The position numbers and the translations under genes were made by a program. DNA of 64,000 nucleotides from Planctomycetota bacterium (GTDB lineage Bacteria; Planctomycetota; Planctomycetia; Pirellulales; Pirellulaceae). Where the stretch lies: NCBI GenBank assembly GCA_026692905.1, contig JAPLNL010000040.1, positions 35,655-99,654 of the forward strand, read 5' to 3'. Below, piece after piece: positions 43,222 to 51,571 of this stretch (position 1 is the first letter of the stretch; each line of letters begins with the position of its first letter). The notes under the pieces are model-generated. The model was not told where the DNA came from, made no database searches, and saw nothing but the letters and a program-made list of their open reading frames with translations.

Positions 43222-43602
43222 TCATGAGAAAATATCTCGATCGAGCATTCGGTAGTTGATTGCTTCTTGGACATGGTGGGCTTGAATGGTTATCGCCGAT
43301 TCCAAATCCGCTATGGTTCTTGCAACGCGTAGGATCTTGTCGTGAGCTCTGGCTGACAAGCCCATTTCGGTAGATGCGACGCGCATCAGTTCATGTTCAA
43401 CTTTTCCAAGAACGCAATGCTGTCTCAATTCGCGGCTGTTCGTTTGTGCATTGGTGTTAGTGATACTCCGCTCAAATCGTTTCGACTGAATCGACCGAGC
43501 TTGTTCCACTTGATCACGTATTTCAGCGCTGCTCGTGCCCGGCGGGCCGCTGGTCAGTACATTAAACGGAACAGCGGGGACCTCGATGTGATCGAGCAAT
43601 GA
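43222..43602 (-). pseudogene. comM/yifB C-terminal remnant
   Basis: The frame contains the C-terminal part of a ComM/YifB Mg-chelatase-like ATPase: LLDHIEVPAVPF, then GTSSAEIRDQVEQARSIQ, NSRELRQHC, GLSARAHDKILRVARTIADL and HHVQEAINYRMLDR. The usual LLDRIDIHVEVP is shortened by two residues, and nothing of the roughly 370-residue P-loop part precedes it. The open frame continues upstream to 43674 without homology. ComM acts in natural transformation; the fragment lacks the ATPase core and is almost surely inactive. Confidence 0.85.
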
Positions 43603-43674
43603 GCCCCCGTTGCGGTCAGATCTCCGGACCGATTTAGTCCAGGGTTTCGCCATGGAGATACCGTTCGGGGACAA

Positions 43675-44491
43675 GGCAGCCTAGACCGTCTACGCATCTA
43701 CATGTCTACCAAAACAGGCAAACCGTGGCGAGGATGCTTCGTGAAACGGCGCATTTTATGCCAATCCCACGTTAATATTCCGCAATAGTAAGAACCCAAA
43801 TCAACCCGCACAGCCTTTCGAATCCGATGCGGTGAAAATACTTTTGTCGGCCTCATCTCCTGGTGACAGATACCGATTTTGCAAATGCGACGCATATCAG
43901 TGAGTCGCAAGGCGTTCCAAGCCAGTCGGTCAGCGATCGCAAAATTGATCCAAGCATCGCCGCTGGATGATCACTACAGGCTCAAGATTCTGGAACCGAT
44001 TTAGCGGAGTTGCGAGCCACAGAATCGATTCTGAACGCGATAGCGCCCCCTTGTAACGCCTAGTAGTACGGCCACAATTGCCGGAGAGACTTTTTCCTAG
44101 TGGCATCGCTCAATCGAATCGGCAAAAACCGACCCAAAACCGCAAAATCGCGGCAAACCGACGAAGTGCGCGAAGTCGCTCCGGTTTGGGTGACCGGAGC
44201 GGGTTGGAACGACGATCTTTCGCGTTGATCGGGTTCTGGGATCGGTCAAATCACTGCGAGTTTCGATTCGGTCTAAACGACCGACGAAGGCAAAACAAGA
44301 TTGGGAATGTGAACCAATTCCCGCAAACCGAAGGAGACAAAGCAAAGTGTAGAAAAAGGGCCGCCTGGAGCGTTCGAACGGTCATCCAACCGACTGCCAG
44401 CATCAATCGGTAATGCTTTTCGATCTCGCCGATCGGGATTTCTCTTAATCTGACTGGACGTCGATTCGTTCCGCCTGGAAACTCATTTACA
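43675..44491. other. Gene-free stretch
   Basis: About 800 bp without a convincing gene. One palindrome (44177-44201) belongs to the same family as the four at 48.3-49.8 kb. Short open frames here have unlikely composition. Confidence 0.55.
44177..44201. repeat. CGCTCCGG/CCGGAGCG palindrome, copy 0
   Basis: A perfect 8-bp stem CGCTCCGG...CCGGAGCG closes the 9-base loop TTTGGGTGA. The arms and TTTG loop start match the family at 48352, 48916, 49493 and 49807. Confidence 0.75.
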
Positions 44492-44650
44492 TCATTCCTC
44501 TGCGGAATTCAGGGCAATGCGGAAGCCAAAAGAACTGAGGCAGGGGAATGGAGCTTGCGAGCTAGGAAAGTCCTTTACGCATGTAGATGCGCTATAGTCC
44601 CAACCGCCGCCACGATGCACTCGGTACTGCAAGCCGCCATCGCTTAACCG
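44492..44650 (-). pseudogene. Formylglycine-generating-enzyme-like C-terminal fragment
   Basis: The frame reads YRVHRGGGWDYSASTC followed by FGFRIAL near the end, matching the closing RVxRGGSW...GFRxA of the FGE-sulfatase (SUMF1-like) domain. Only about 50 residues remain. It directly abuts the transposase remnant on the same strand, so the rest of the gene has been lost or moved. Confidence 0.7.
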
Positions 44651-44670
44651 AGTGCCCCACGCCGAACGCC

Positions 44671-45412
44671 TCATCCCACGTTCGCCAGATGCCGCAAGCG
44701 TAATCTCTCAGCCAACTCCCGCAACCGATCTCGACTCGCCTACAAAAACCTCCCTAGCAACCTACCACCAGTCTGTTTCGCCATCCGAACTCCCCATGTC
44801 TCCGACGTACACTCAGGCCTCGCAAAGATACCCGCAACCTCAGTCGAAATCGACGCTTTGCCATCACGCAACATCCGACCCGTGTACTCAACCAACATCA
44901 CTTACTGACCCAACGAAAAGCCACTCCGCATCCCTTCACGCATCGCACCAAGCCCACTACGATCCTCAATCGGCACCAGTCAAAGCTCATCCTCAAGCCC
45001 ACCGCTAACTCGCGTGGCTGCCACACTCCCAAGCTCCGCAGCTTGCAAATCCTTGGCCCGACCGTTCGCAACAACATGTTCCACCCGAGCCTTAATCGAA
45101 TTTTGCTCGCTCGCTTCCGGAGTCTCGGCAACCCCAGCCGCAACCGGATTCAAATCAATGTAAGCACAAACCGAAACAAGCGACTCTTCATCCAGAATCG
45201 CAATCGATTTAAATCGACCTTCAAAGAAAGCCCCGGTGCATTTGTCTTGCTTATTCGCAAGCCGAGCCAACGGCTCTTTAAGGCACTTCATAAACCAACC
45301 CAGCGACGATAACCGCTTGCGAGCACCAGCAACCCATTCCGCATTTGCAACACGAGCCGCTGTATAGCAACAACTAGTTTTCCGTAGCGCATTGACTCGA
45401 CTAAAGCGCTAC
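44671..45412 (-). pseudogene. REP-associated (Y1/IS200-like) transposase remnant
   Basis: Pieces of a planctomycete RAYT transposase run through several frames. KRLSSLGWFMKCLKEPLARL and FFEGRFKSIAILDEESLVSV, then CAYIDLNPVAAGVAET lie at about 45100-45340. EYTGRMLRDGKASISTEVAG and SETWGVRMAKQTGGRLLGRF lie at about 44750-44900, and ERLRLRHLANVG ends at 44671. Stops and shifts (for example near 44975 and 45410) break it, and the N-terminal HxH catalytic part is missing. RAYTs mobilise REP palindromes, so this relic may relate to the palindromes nearby. Confidence 0.82.
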
Positions 45413-45872
45413 CAGACGATGGTCGTTGCCTCAAACGAAATCTTACCGAAACTCGGCACCTGCCTGAAAAGGAGAGATTTCCTAGTCTTTTTAGGGTCTT
45501 TGGAGGTGGGTAATATGGCTTTTCCGTTAAGTATCTGACTAGTTTCTCGAAACGCTGCAATATGGCACCTAAAGAAGGAAGTTCCTCGGCTCCTGCTCCG
45601 CTCAATGTGGTATTGGCACGCTCTTGCATCGAGTGAATTTCGGTAACATCCGACGTTGAGGCAACACGATGTGGAAATCTAGTTGTCGCTAAAGCGGAAA
45701 GATGACTGTCGCCGAACAGGGCACTTTAGGCTCATTTCAGCAGATCGGCCATGAAGCGAATTGCTGTTTGAAAATGGTTTCGATTGTGGTTTGGCAGCGC
45801 AGAAACGATTGAGGACAATCGTTTTACACTGGCGGCTGCCAAATCAATCACGCCTGGACAGGATTCTTCACG
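45413..45872. other. Gene-free stretch with a nested hairpin
   Basis: No convincing gene. At 45789-45855 a nested structure pairs GATTGTGGTTTGGCAGC with GCTGCCAAATCAATC and inside it AAACGATTG with CAATCGTTT. It lies just after the propeller gene stop and may end its transcript. Confidence 0.55.
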
Positions 45873-46904
45873 TTAGCGGCTCACTTTCCTACAGGCTGCA
45901 TTTCCGAGCACATCAATCGAAAGAATAAACTTTCCGTCTTTTGACATCACACAAGCCGGAGGAGTTGAATGCGACTTACCCGCAGGTTCGCGGTAAATCA
46001 ACTTCGAATTCTTCCAGTCATAGGCGGATAGGAATTCCGGGAATCCAATAACACCCCGAGACCTAGTGAACGCAATTTCCTCGAAGCTACCCAGATAGTT
46101 TTCTTCCCCTGCGGAAACGCCTCGGCCGACAACTACGCCGTCTGAATCAATTTTCAAAATATTTGGAAAAGGACCTCTAGTTGCAATAATCGCTCCATCC
46201 TTAGGGCCGCTTAAAAGCAGAAGTTGTGTTTCGCTGAGTTGCAATTTCCAACGAAATCTATTTTGATCTACATCGTACGCCATGACCCATCCTTCCACCG
46301 CCACGAAAACCTCGTTGTTATGCACGAGGAAATCGCGAGACATGACGTACGGTCGCTTCAGTTTGAATTCGGGATGATTTCGCAAATTGAAAATAGACTT
46401 GAAGTCTCCGGATGCCAAATCGATTTTAACGACCTCAAATGTCCTCAGGTCTTTAAAAGCAAATACAAATTCACCTGGAGAGGACAAATCGAATCGCGGA
46501 TGAAACAAAGGGGCCGTCAACTTGAAGCTGGATTTAACCTCACCAGTTTCGACGTCGAAGACCAATAACTCAGGCCTCGCAGCATCGAAGAAAAGAAGGT
46601 TGGTTCCATCGGGAGTGAAAATAATTTCCGGTGTACAAGGTTCGTTTTCGCGAATCAATTTGCTCCACTTAACCTCACCTGTTTCGATCCGCAATGTTTT
46701 CAATTCGCAGGAATCAGAATGCTTGAGAATGGCAGCGCAGAGGCTATTCGGCGAAATATCGACCGCATAGCCAGCGCTTGAACCAAGTGCGGCATTCCAG
46801 ATTTCTTTCACAATTATCCGTTCGTCCTGCGCAGACGAAAATCTACCTAGTGCAACAAGGATGAGCACAAGGCCGGTAGAAAACGATCTTCGTAACTTGG
46901 ACAA
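45873..46904 (-). CDS. Exported beta-propeller (PQQ/WD-like) protein
   Basis: From TTG 46904, preceded by GGGAG, the protein has 343 residues and opens SKLRRSFSTGLVLILVALGRFSSAQ, a clean signal peptide; the frame extends to 46958. The body has repeated blade-like units such as LKTLRIETGEVKWSKL, LLVFDVETGEVKSSFKL and VVKIDLASGDFKSIF, plus YDVDQNRFRWKLQL. This is a quinoprotein-like propeller without a visible cofactor site. It lies downstream of the caspase-like secreted protein on the same strand and is probably co-transcribed. Function unknown. Confidence 0.72.
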   Translation of the reverse strand: MSKLRRSFSTGLVLILVALGRFSSAQDERIIVKEIWNAALGSSAGYAVDISPNSLCAAILKHSDSCELKTLRIETGEVKWSKLIRENEPCTPEIIFTPDGTNLLFFDAARPELLVFDVETGEVKSSFKLTAPLFHPRFDLSSPGEFVFAFKDLRTFEVVKIDLASGDFKSIFNLRNHPEFKLKRPYVMSRDFLVHNNEVFVAVEGWVMAYDVDQNRFRWKLQLSETQLLLLSGPKDGAIIATRGPFPNILKIDSDGVVVGRGVSAGEENYLGSFEEIAFTRSRGVIGFPEFLSAYDWKNSKLIYREPAGKSHSTPPACVMSKDGKFILSIDVLGNAACRKVSR

Positions 46905-46947
46905 TATTAGCACTCCCAAACATTCTGAAAACAGAACTAACAGATGC

Positions 46948-47934
46948 TTAGTTCCCACCGCTTTGAACAGGAGGCGGAGAATCAGTTTGGCTGTCGGAAG
47001 CAGCTGGGGCGCTCACAGGATCAACACGGACCCAAATTCCGGAGCCGTTAGTACCGCTGCTAACGCTCCCACTGTTTACAATTACAGGGATACCAAGAGT
47101 GTCTGCAAGGTCTTGTATTCCGGGTGCGGAAAGATCAGACCATTGCGAACACGATAAAATCACAATTACAGCATCATCGGATGCTCGGCTTTTAATCACT
47201 TCAATCGCGGTATCTGTTAGAGAGGCCGCGTCAAGTTCACTGTTTGGATCATTTGTGTGCGTTCCACCACTTGACGCTCCATGCCCGCTCAAGACGATAA
47301 CATCCACGGTGTTGTTTTCAAGAAAAAACAGATCGTTGCGGACTTCTGTCCAGCTTTTTACGCCGTCGAAATATGTTCCTGATCCACCCAGATCATGCCA
47401 AATGGACCAGCTATCATCTTCAATGGTATCGTCTGAAACAAATATCTTAATAGTTCCGCTGGTTGGAATAGGTGCATCAGTCCCTGCTTGGCCAACTACA
47501 GTACCCGTAACATGAGATTGCGGTAAAGTTGTTGGACTTCCGACTTCGCCAAGGACAATTCCGCTATTACCACCATTCGGAGGAGTTGCAGTATTTTCCC
47601 CATTGAATTTGTAGGTTGTTAGGCCGGAAAGCTTGTCAACGCTAACTACAACACTTGCGACGAGATTGTCAGCGCCAACTAGAAGTTCAAATTCATCCGT
47701 TTTTACCTGATTGTCGTCATTGCGGTATACAAGTTGTCCTGAAGAATTTAGAAATACGGAACCCGAAGTAGGCTGCTTGACAACAATGGCATTTCCAAAA
47801 TCCCAGTTTTCTTTTAACGGTGACCACGAATAGTATCTGTAATCTAGAACATTCTGAGCAGACGCACTACCATTAGAGGAAACAGGTAGTAACAAGCAAC
47901 AAGCAATAAGTAGAAACCAACGGACAATACTCAT
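46948..47934 (-). CDS. Secreted protein with tandem-95/cadherin-like domain and caspase/CHAT-like dyad
   Basis: A 328-residue protein with signal peptide MSIVRWFLLIACCLLLPVSS. Residues of about 45-105 resemble a tandem-95/cadherin-like repeat (VKQPTSGSVFLNSSGQLVYR). The C-terminal half (160-305) has an alternating strand/helix pattern with DVIVLSGHGASSGG (H218) and AVIVILSCSQWSD (C262), the His-Gly and Cys positions of caspase-like (clan CD, CHAT/metacaspase) proteases. A Pro/Ser tail ends the protein. Activity is inferred only; the spacing between His and Cys is in the family range. Next gene on the strand is an exported propeller protein. Confidence 0.75.
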   Translation of the reverse strand: MSIVRWFLLIACCLLLPVSSNGSASAQNVLDYRYYSWSPLKENWDFGNAIVVKQPTSGSVFLNSSGQLVYRNDDNQVKTDEFELLVGADNLVASVVVSVDKLSGLTTYKFNGENTATPPNGGNSGIVLGEVGSPTTLPQSHVTGTVVGQAGTDAPIPTSGTIKIFVSDDTIEDDSWSIWHDLGGSGTYFDGVKSWTEVRNDLFFLENNTVDVIVLSGHGASSGGTHTNDPNSELDAASLTDTAIEVIKSRASDDAVIVILSCSQWSDLSAPGIQDLADTLGIPVIVNSGSVSSGTNGSGIWVRVDPVSAPAASDSQTDSPPPVQSGGN

Positions 47935-48067
47935 TTAAGTGGTCCCAAATGAAATTAGCTAAACTTTCTACTTCCAAAACGAAACACCGGAAGTGGTGAG
48001 AATGAATATTGTTAGGGTATTCAATTCAGATGTCAAGGGTTGCTTTTAGTTTTTTAGACAATGAACA

Positions 48068-48286
48068 ATGAACAATGAACAAAAAAGGACATGCGTTCTG
48101 GCTGAAGAATTGGCCGACTTGATGGACGCAGTTCACAACATTCCCGGACTCTTGCAGAAATGGGAGTCGTGCGATCAAGAATTGCTCTTGGCAATGCTGG
48201 AGGACTTCGAGCGGAAATGGGCTTCATCCGGCGGCTTGGCGCTTCGATCAATCTATGAACAAGAACTAAAGACCAAAAGTGACTGA
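48068..48286 (+). CDS. Small hypothetical protein, 72 aa
   Basis: A 72-residue acidic helical frame (VLAEELADLMDAVHNIPGLL; AMLEDFERKWASSGGLALRS) with plausible coding composition. No domain recognised. It is the first of a series of short plus-strand ORFs each followed by a palindrome (48352). An ATGAACA repeat surrounds the start, so M1 is uncertain. Confidence 0.45.
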   Translation: MNNEQKRTCVLAEELADLMDAVHNIPGLLQKWESCDQELLLAMLEDFERKWASSGGLALRSIYEQELKTKSD

Positions 48287-48351
48287 ACAGCTTTCGCCGC
48301 ACGCAAACATGTAGTCATTGCTTGACTTGGTGGGCTGCTTTGCCTTCACCT

Positions 48352-48376
48352 CGCACCGGTTTGACACGCCGGAGCG
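48352..48376. repeat. CGC-N-CCGG palindrome, copy 1
   Basis: Arms CGCACCGG and CCGGAGCG with loop TTTGACACG. The A/A position at the middle of the stem is unpaired here. The similarity continues to about 48496 and is shared with 48916-49053. Confidence 0.8.
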
Positions 48377-48542
48377 TCGGTATTTAGTCGTCTCGCAGCC
48401 AAAAGATCACCTCTAAGCCGCTTGCCTGCCTATTCAAGCAGATGGATGGGGTACATTGGGAATGTGTTTACCGGCGCCGCGCCGGAGAATTGCTAGTTTT
48501 TCCATCAGTAAAACCTACTTTCCTACAATCTCAAAAACAAAC

Positions 48543-48779
48543 ATGACAATGAACCAGCAAAGGTGTCCGAAATGCCAAGGCGAAATGGAACAAGGATTTG
48601 TACTCGACAATACTTACGGTGGCCGCATTGTTAGTCATTGGTCTTCGGGACAACCCCAAAAATCATTCTGGACTGGTACGAAACTCTCAGAAGAAAACCA
48701 GATACCCATTGGAACATTTCGATGCAAGGATTGTGGTTACTTAGAATCCTTTGCACGGCCTGAGTTCGATGCCAATTGA
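48543..48779 (+). CDS. Zinc-ribbon protein (DUF6487-like)
   Basis: A 78-residue protein from ATG 48543. CPKCQGEMEQGFVLD near the start and FRCKDCGYLESFA near the end give two CxxC pairs of a zinc ribbon, and the CPxCxGxMxxG start matches small DUF6487-type proteins. No membrane segment. The frame opens earlier at 48456 but those residues come from the repeat between ORFs. Probable metal-binding protein of unknown role. Confidence 0.68.
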   Translation: MTMNQQRCPKCQGEMEQGFVLDNTYGGRIVSHWSSGQPQKSFWTGTKLSEENQIPIGTFRCKDCGYLESFARPEFDAN

Positions 48780-48915
48780 TCGCGGGAGAGATCACATCTC
48801 GATTGAGCCCTCGCAAGCTTGACTAGCCTGCAGAGCCACATTTGGCGGTTGCTCTTGTGCAAGTAGGCTTGGGCCGAGGTCACCACAATCTTCGGTGAAT
48901 TCGCCTAACCGCAAC

Positions 48916-48940
48916 CCGCACCGGTTTGACACGCCGGAGC
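48916..48940. repeat. CGC-N-CCGG palindrome, copy 2
   Basis: Arms CGCACCGG and CCGGAGCG with loop TTTGACACG, as in copy 1. The following ~115 bp up to 49053 also match the unit after copy 1, ending GCCGGAGAATTACTAG. Confidence 0.8.
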
Positions 48941-49072
48941 GTGGTGTTTACTTAGCTACAAGCCAAACTCCAATTAGCTTGACTGGCCCATTCAACCAGC
49001 TAGGTCGGGTACGCTAGAATGTGTTTGCTAGAGCCACGCCGGAGAATTACTAGCTCGTCGCCCTTACATCCT

Positions 49073-49414
49073 ATGACAAAATTTGGAGATTTGATGCAGG
49101 CTGAATACGTTGATGACCTGCTTCCCCTCGATTTGCGTCAATCGCTGATTCCGATCGCAGAATGGATCGCCAATTCCAAGTCGCGTAATTGTCGCTTTGC
49201 AACGCCGACTAAACCAGCTGTATTGGCATGGTGGGAATCTGGCATGCCACGGAATCTGGTCCCGGTCGTGATCGAGAAGAACGACGAACTAACTGACTAT
49301 TACTGCTTTAACCTCGATTGTGGATCGCCAGTTGTTGTTTTCTGCGATCACGCAATCGTAAACTGCTGGGACTCCGTAGATGCATTTATTGCATGGCTAA
49401 CAGTCCAAGCATAG
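49073..49414 (+). CDS. Small hypothetical protein, 113 aa
   Basis: A 113-residue frame from ATG 49073 with convincing composition (LLPLDLRQSLIPIAEWIANS; LVPVVIEKNDELTDYYCFNL; VVVFCDHAIVNCWDSVDAFI). The ending resembles SMI1/KNR4-like or other small immunity-type proteins in shape, but no family can be named. The frame opens at 49019 inside the repeat unit; those residues were excluded. The same-strand ORFs around it have similar size. Confidence 0.55.
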   Translation: MTKFGDLMQAEYVDDLLPLDLRQSLIPIAEWIANSKSRNCRFATPTKPAVLAWWESGMPRNLVPVVIEKNDELTDYYCFNLDCGSPVVVFCDHAIVNCWDSVDAFIAWLTVQA

Positions 49415-49492
49415 AAACTTGTGTTCGCCTTTTGCAAGTGAAGGTGACGAAATCCGGTAAGGATGCCAGTGACCGGGCACCCAAACTCATCT

Positions 49493-49517
49493 CGCACCGG
49501 TTTGACACGCCGGTGCG
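49493..49517. repeat. CGC-N-CCGG palindrome, copy 3
   Basis: Arms CGCACCGG and CCGGTGCG pair perfectly, closing loop TTTGACACG. Compared with copy 4 both paired positions changed (A-T versus T-A), a compensatory pair. Confidence 0.85.
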
Positions 49518-49630
49518 TCCACTTCCAAGAAGCTCGTCTGTCCATTTAACCAGCCAGTAAGTGCCTGGTACCGCTCTTCACCTCGCTCCGAAAGACCTTC
49601 ATCAAACACCCTTCGATTTTTTATGATGGC

Positions 49631-49733
49631 CGCAAAAGAACACAGAGAACGCAAAAGATGGAGGGCGGTGACAGCCACATCCCTTCAAATCAGCTGTCTT
49701 TCTTTCGCGAACTTTGTGCTCTCTTGCGGCTAA
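49631..49733. repeat. Long imperfect inverted repeat
   Basis: GCCGCAAAAGAACACAGAG is partly complementary to CTTTGTGCTCTCTTGCGGC (49715-49733). The centre holds GGAGGGCGGTGACAGCC. It resembles the AACGCAGAGAC inverted repeat at 43089-43170. Confidence 0.55.
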
Positions 49734-49806
49734 TGCGACACTGCTGTGTTGGGATTTTCGTTGCCTTTTTGGGGACAGACCCGAGCCAGACACCACTGCC
49801 CGCACT

Positions 49807-49831
49807 CGCTCCGGTTTGACACGCCGGAGCG
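49807..49831. repeat. CGC-N-CCGG palindrome, copy 4
   Basis: Arms CGCTCCGG and CCGGAGCG pair perfectly around loop TTTGACACG. The small frame at 49835 starts right after it. Confidence 0.85.
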
Positions 49832-49834
49832 ACG

Positions 49835-49993
49835 GTGTTTGCTCGTATTGACGATAGACAAAAACTAGATGACGTGTTGAATGGACTCCAAGCTTCCGGA
49901 ACAATTGATGAAAACTTCTGCAGCATTCGAGCCGAACGACTGTTTGCCCGATGCGCGGAAGGAACAGAAGACAAAACAGGTAACATCCGATGA
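49835..49993 (+). CDS. Possible short ORF, 52 aa
   Basis: A GTG-initiated frame immediately after palindrome copy 4, with composition resembling real protein (RQKLDDVLNGLQASGTIDEN). No SD, no family. It could be a fragment of a longer gene cut by the repeat. Confidence 0.25.
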   Translation: MFARIDDRQKLDDVLNGLQASGTIDENFCSIRAERLFARCAEGTEDKTGNIR

Positions 49994-50045
49994 GTACAAT
50001 CGTGGGCACGATGGGTGAGCGGACTTTTCGCGACCGGAGCATAAA

Positions 50046-50333
50046 ATGAAGCCGACCAAAAGGATCACCGTCGCTCGGTTTGTCATTTGTCTTTTTACTC
50101 TTGTCTGCATTATTGCTTCGTTTGACTACCTTTTCAAATATCGAAACGCACGCACGTTTCTGGCTGGTAACCTTAAGGCTGGAGAGTATCGATTGGTTAT
50201 GTGGAAACCGTTCCTTGTGGAATTGCAAATTGGTGATCCCGATCGATACAACTGCACCTATACTTACGCGGAGTTCTTTGGCGTTTATCGATTAATTGAT
50301 AAGGTTTCTGAGCGTCCCGAGCCTAACCGCTAG
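50046..50333 (+). CDS. Small membrane protein, 95 aa
   Basis: A 95-residue frame with a basic start (KPTKRITVAR) and one hydrophobic segment FVICLFTLVCIIASFDYLF, then a soluble part (AGEYRLVMWKPFLVELQIGD). It looks like a single-span inner-membrane protein or an uncleaved export signal. No family recognised. Last of the short plus-strand ORFs of this region. Confidence 0.5.
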   Translation: MKPTKRITVARFVICLFTLVCIIASFDYLFKYRNARTFLAGNLKAGEYRLVMWKPFLVELQIGDPDRYNCTYTYAEFFGVYRLIDKVSERPEPNR

Positions 50334-50554
50334 ACCTTTGTGGCCCAAGCGGCAGTACTTGATTCTCTATGGATGCCCCTCACTTGACAGCTTGGCAGTT
50401 GCCCAAACACTTGAACGACTATCTTTCATTATCAACCGTAAGGTGCGTTTTGTCGCTCGAAGTTACGATTGGATGGAGGCCGAACTCGATTGTCGCTACC
50501 GCTGCAGCCCAGAATTGTCTGAGACCACTACCGAGCGGCAGAATGAAAACTACC

Positions 50555-50615
50555 TTAGCACGACGCGCAAATTTGTTTATTGATTGGTGGATTCACTAGC
50601 TTGCGCGTCGTGCTA
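50555..50615. repeat. Dispersed hairpin, family A copy 3
   Basis: TTAGCACGACGCGCAA pairs with TTGCGCGTCGTGCTA. The inner left arm has decayed (ATTTGTTTATTG in place of GCTAGTGAA). It lies between the short-ORF region and the minus-strand ATPase-half gene. Confidence 0.88.
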
Positions 50616-50632
50616 GGTATATCCGCAGCGTT

Positions 50633-51319
50633 TTAATCAGGTTGCGAAGGGCTAGAGGTTGTATCGACAGCAACCACGCGGCCGTTTTGCCATTGCAGTT
50701 CGATAATTTTATCGGCGTATTGCTCAAACAAATGACGTTCGTGATGGCTGATCATTAACACTTGAAAGCCCAAGGCACGGCTGGCATCATGGATAATCTT
50801 GACTAGCTTTGGTACCAAGTCAGCCCGAAGCCAACAGTCTTGCTCATCCAGAATCAAAAAGCGACGATGCGTTGCCTCGTCCAGTGTTGTGAGTGCAAAG
50901 AGTCGAAGGCAGACACTGACAATGTTTGCGACCGAACCGCCTTGGCCATTGATCAGGTCCTCGGGCTTTCCATTGCGTTCGATCCAGAATTCGACGCTGG
51001 CGCTATTTCGCGAAAAACCCGCTTCGGCATGAAACGTGATCGGTTGCTCCAAGATCTCTTGTAGGGCAATCGTGATCTTCTCTTGTACGGTCCCAAGTAA
51101 ACTGGAGAACAAATCTTGATTCAGTTTTTCCAGCGCGAGCGAGACTTTCTCGGCCGTTTGCAGATACTTGGTCAGCTTTTCGAGCTCCTGTGCATTGGAT
51201 TCGAATTCGCGGATTGCTTCGAGCCGGGCGAACGACAGTTGGTCCAGTTTGCGTCGGATGACCTGCGGGTCAACTTGGGCAGGGGCCCGTTCCGATGGGG
51301 CGATGAGAGTTTCGTGCAT
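50633..51319 (-). CDS. SMC/RecF-like ATPase C-terminal half without P-loop
   Basis: From ATG 51319 the protein has 228 residues; the frame extends to 51499. About 100 residues of coiled coil (RRKLDQLSFARLEAIREFES; ELEKLTKYLQTAEKVSLALE) lead into the C-lobe of an ABC/SMC-type head: signature-like LINGQGGSVANIVSVCLRLF, Walker B RFLILDEQDCWL and the switch histidine region VLMISHH. No Walker A occurs in the frame or in the 250 bp upstream. Either the N-lobe is encoded elsewhere or the protein acts as a regulatory half. It does not pair obviously with the ABC permease, which is divergent. Confidence 0.72.
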   Translation of the reverse strand: MHETLIAPSERAPAQVDPQVIRRKLDQLSFARLEAIREFESNAQELEKLTKYLQTAEKVSLALEKLNQDLFSSLLGTVQEKITIALQEILEQPITFHAEAGFSRNSASVEFWIERNGKPEDLINGQGGSVANIVSVCLRLFALTTLDEATHRRFLILDEQDCWLRADLVPKLVKIIHDASRALGFQVLMISHHERHLFEQYADKIIELQWQNGRVVAVDTTSSPSQPD

Positions 51320-51571
51320 CTTGAAGAACACCATCTGTTGCGAGCAAATCGAGCGAACCAGGCTTGGTATCGTATTATCTCTATTGGCTGTTCCAAGGGA
51401 ATGGGCCCGACGAAGGGTTCTTGCGGGAACTGCTGCTCCGTTGCCTGAAAGAACACTTCGGAAACCTGGGAAATTGCGTCGTTTCCCCCGAAGCAGCAAC
51501 GAATGCGATTCATGCGATACAATCCATGCTGGATCTTTTTCAAAAATCAGTCACGCAGAAACAATAAAGTC

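Noticed and set aside
49602..50228. 208-residue minus-strand frame
   Set aside because: It runs through palindromes and repeats, has Arg/Ser-rich composition and overlaps better plus-strand ORFs.
48068..50333. Integron gene-cassette array
   Set aside because: ORF sizes and direction fit, and a GCCTAAC occurs at 48902, but the matching GTTRRRY core sites are not found at regular positions and no integrase is in the window.
50296..50583. 95-residue plus-strand frame
   Set aside because: Overlaps the membrane-protein ORF and ends in a dispersed hairpin; the composition is borderline. A partial decayed gene is possible.
51364..51567. 67-residue frame before the ABC permease
   Set aside because: TTG start, no SD, no relation to an ABC ATPase; it overlaps upstream coding possibilities.
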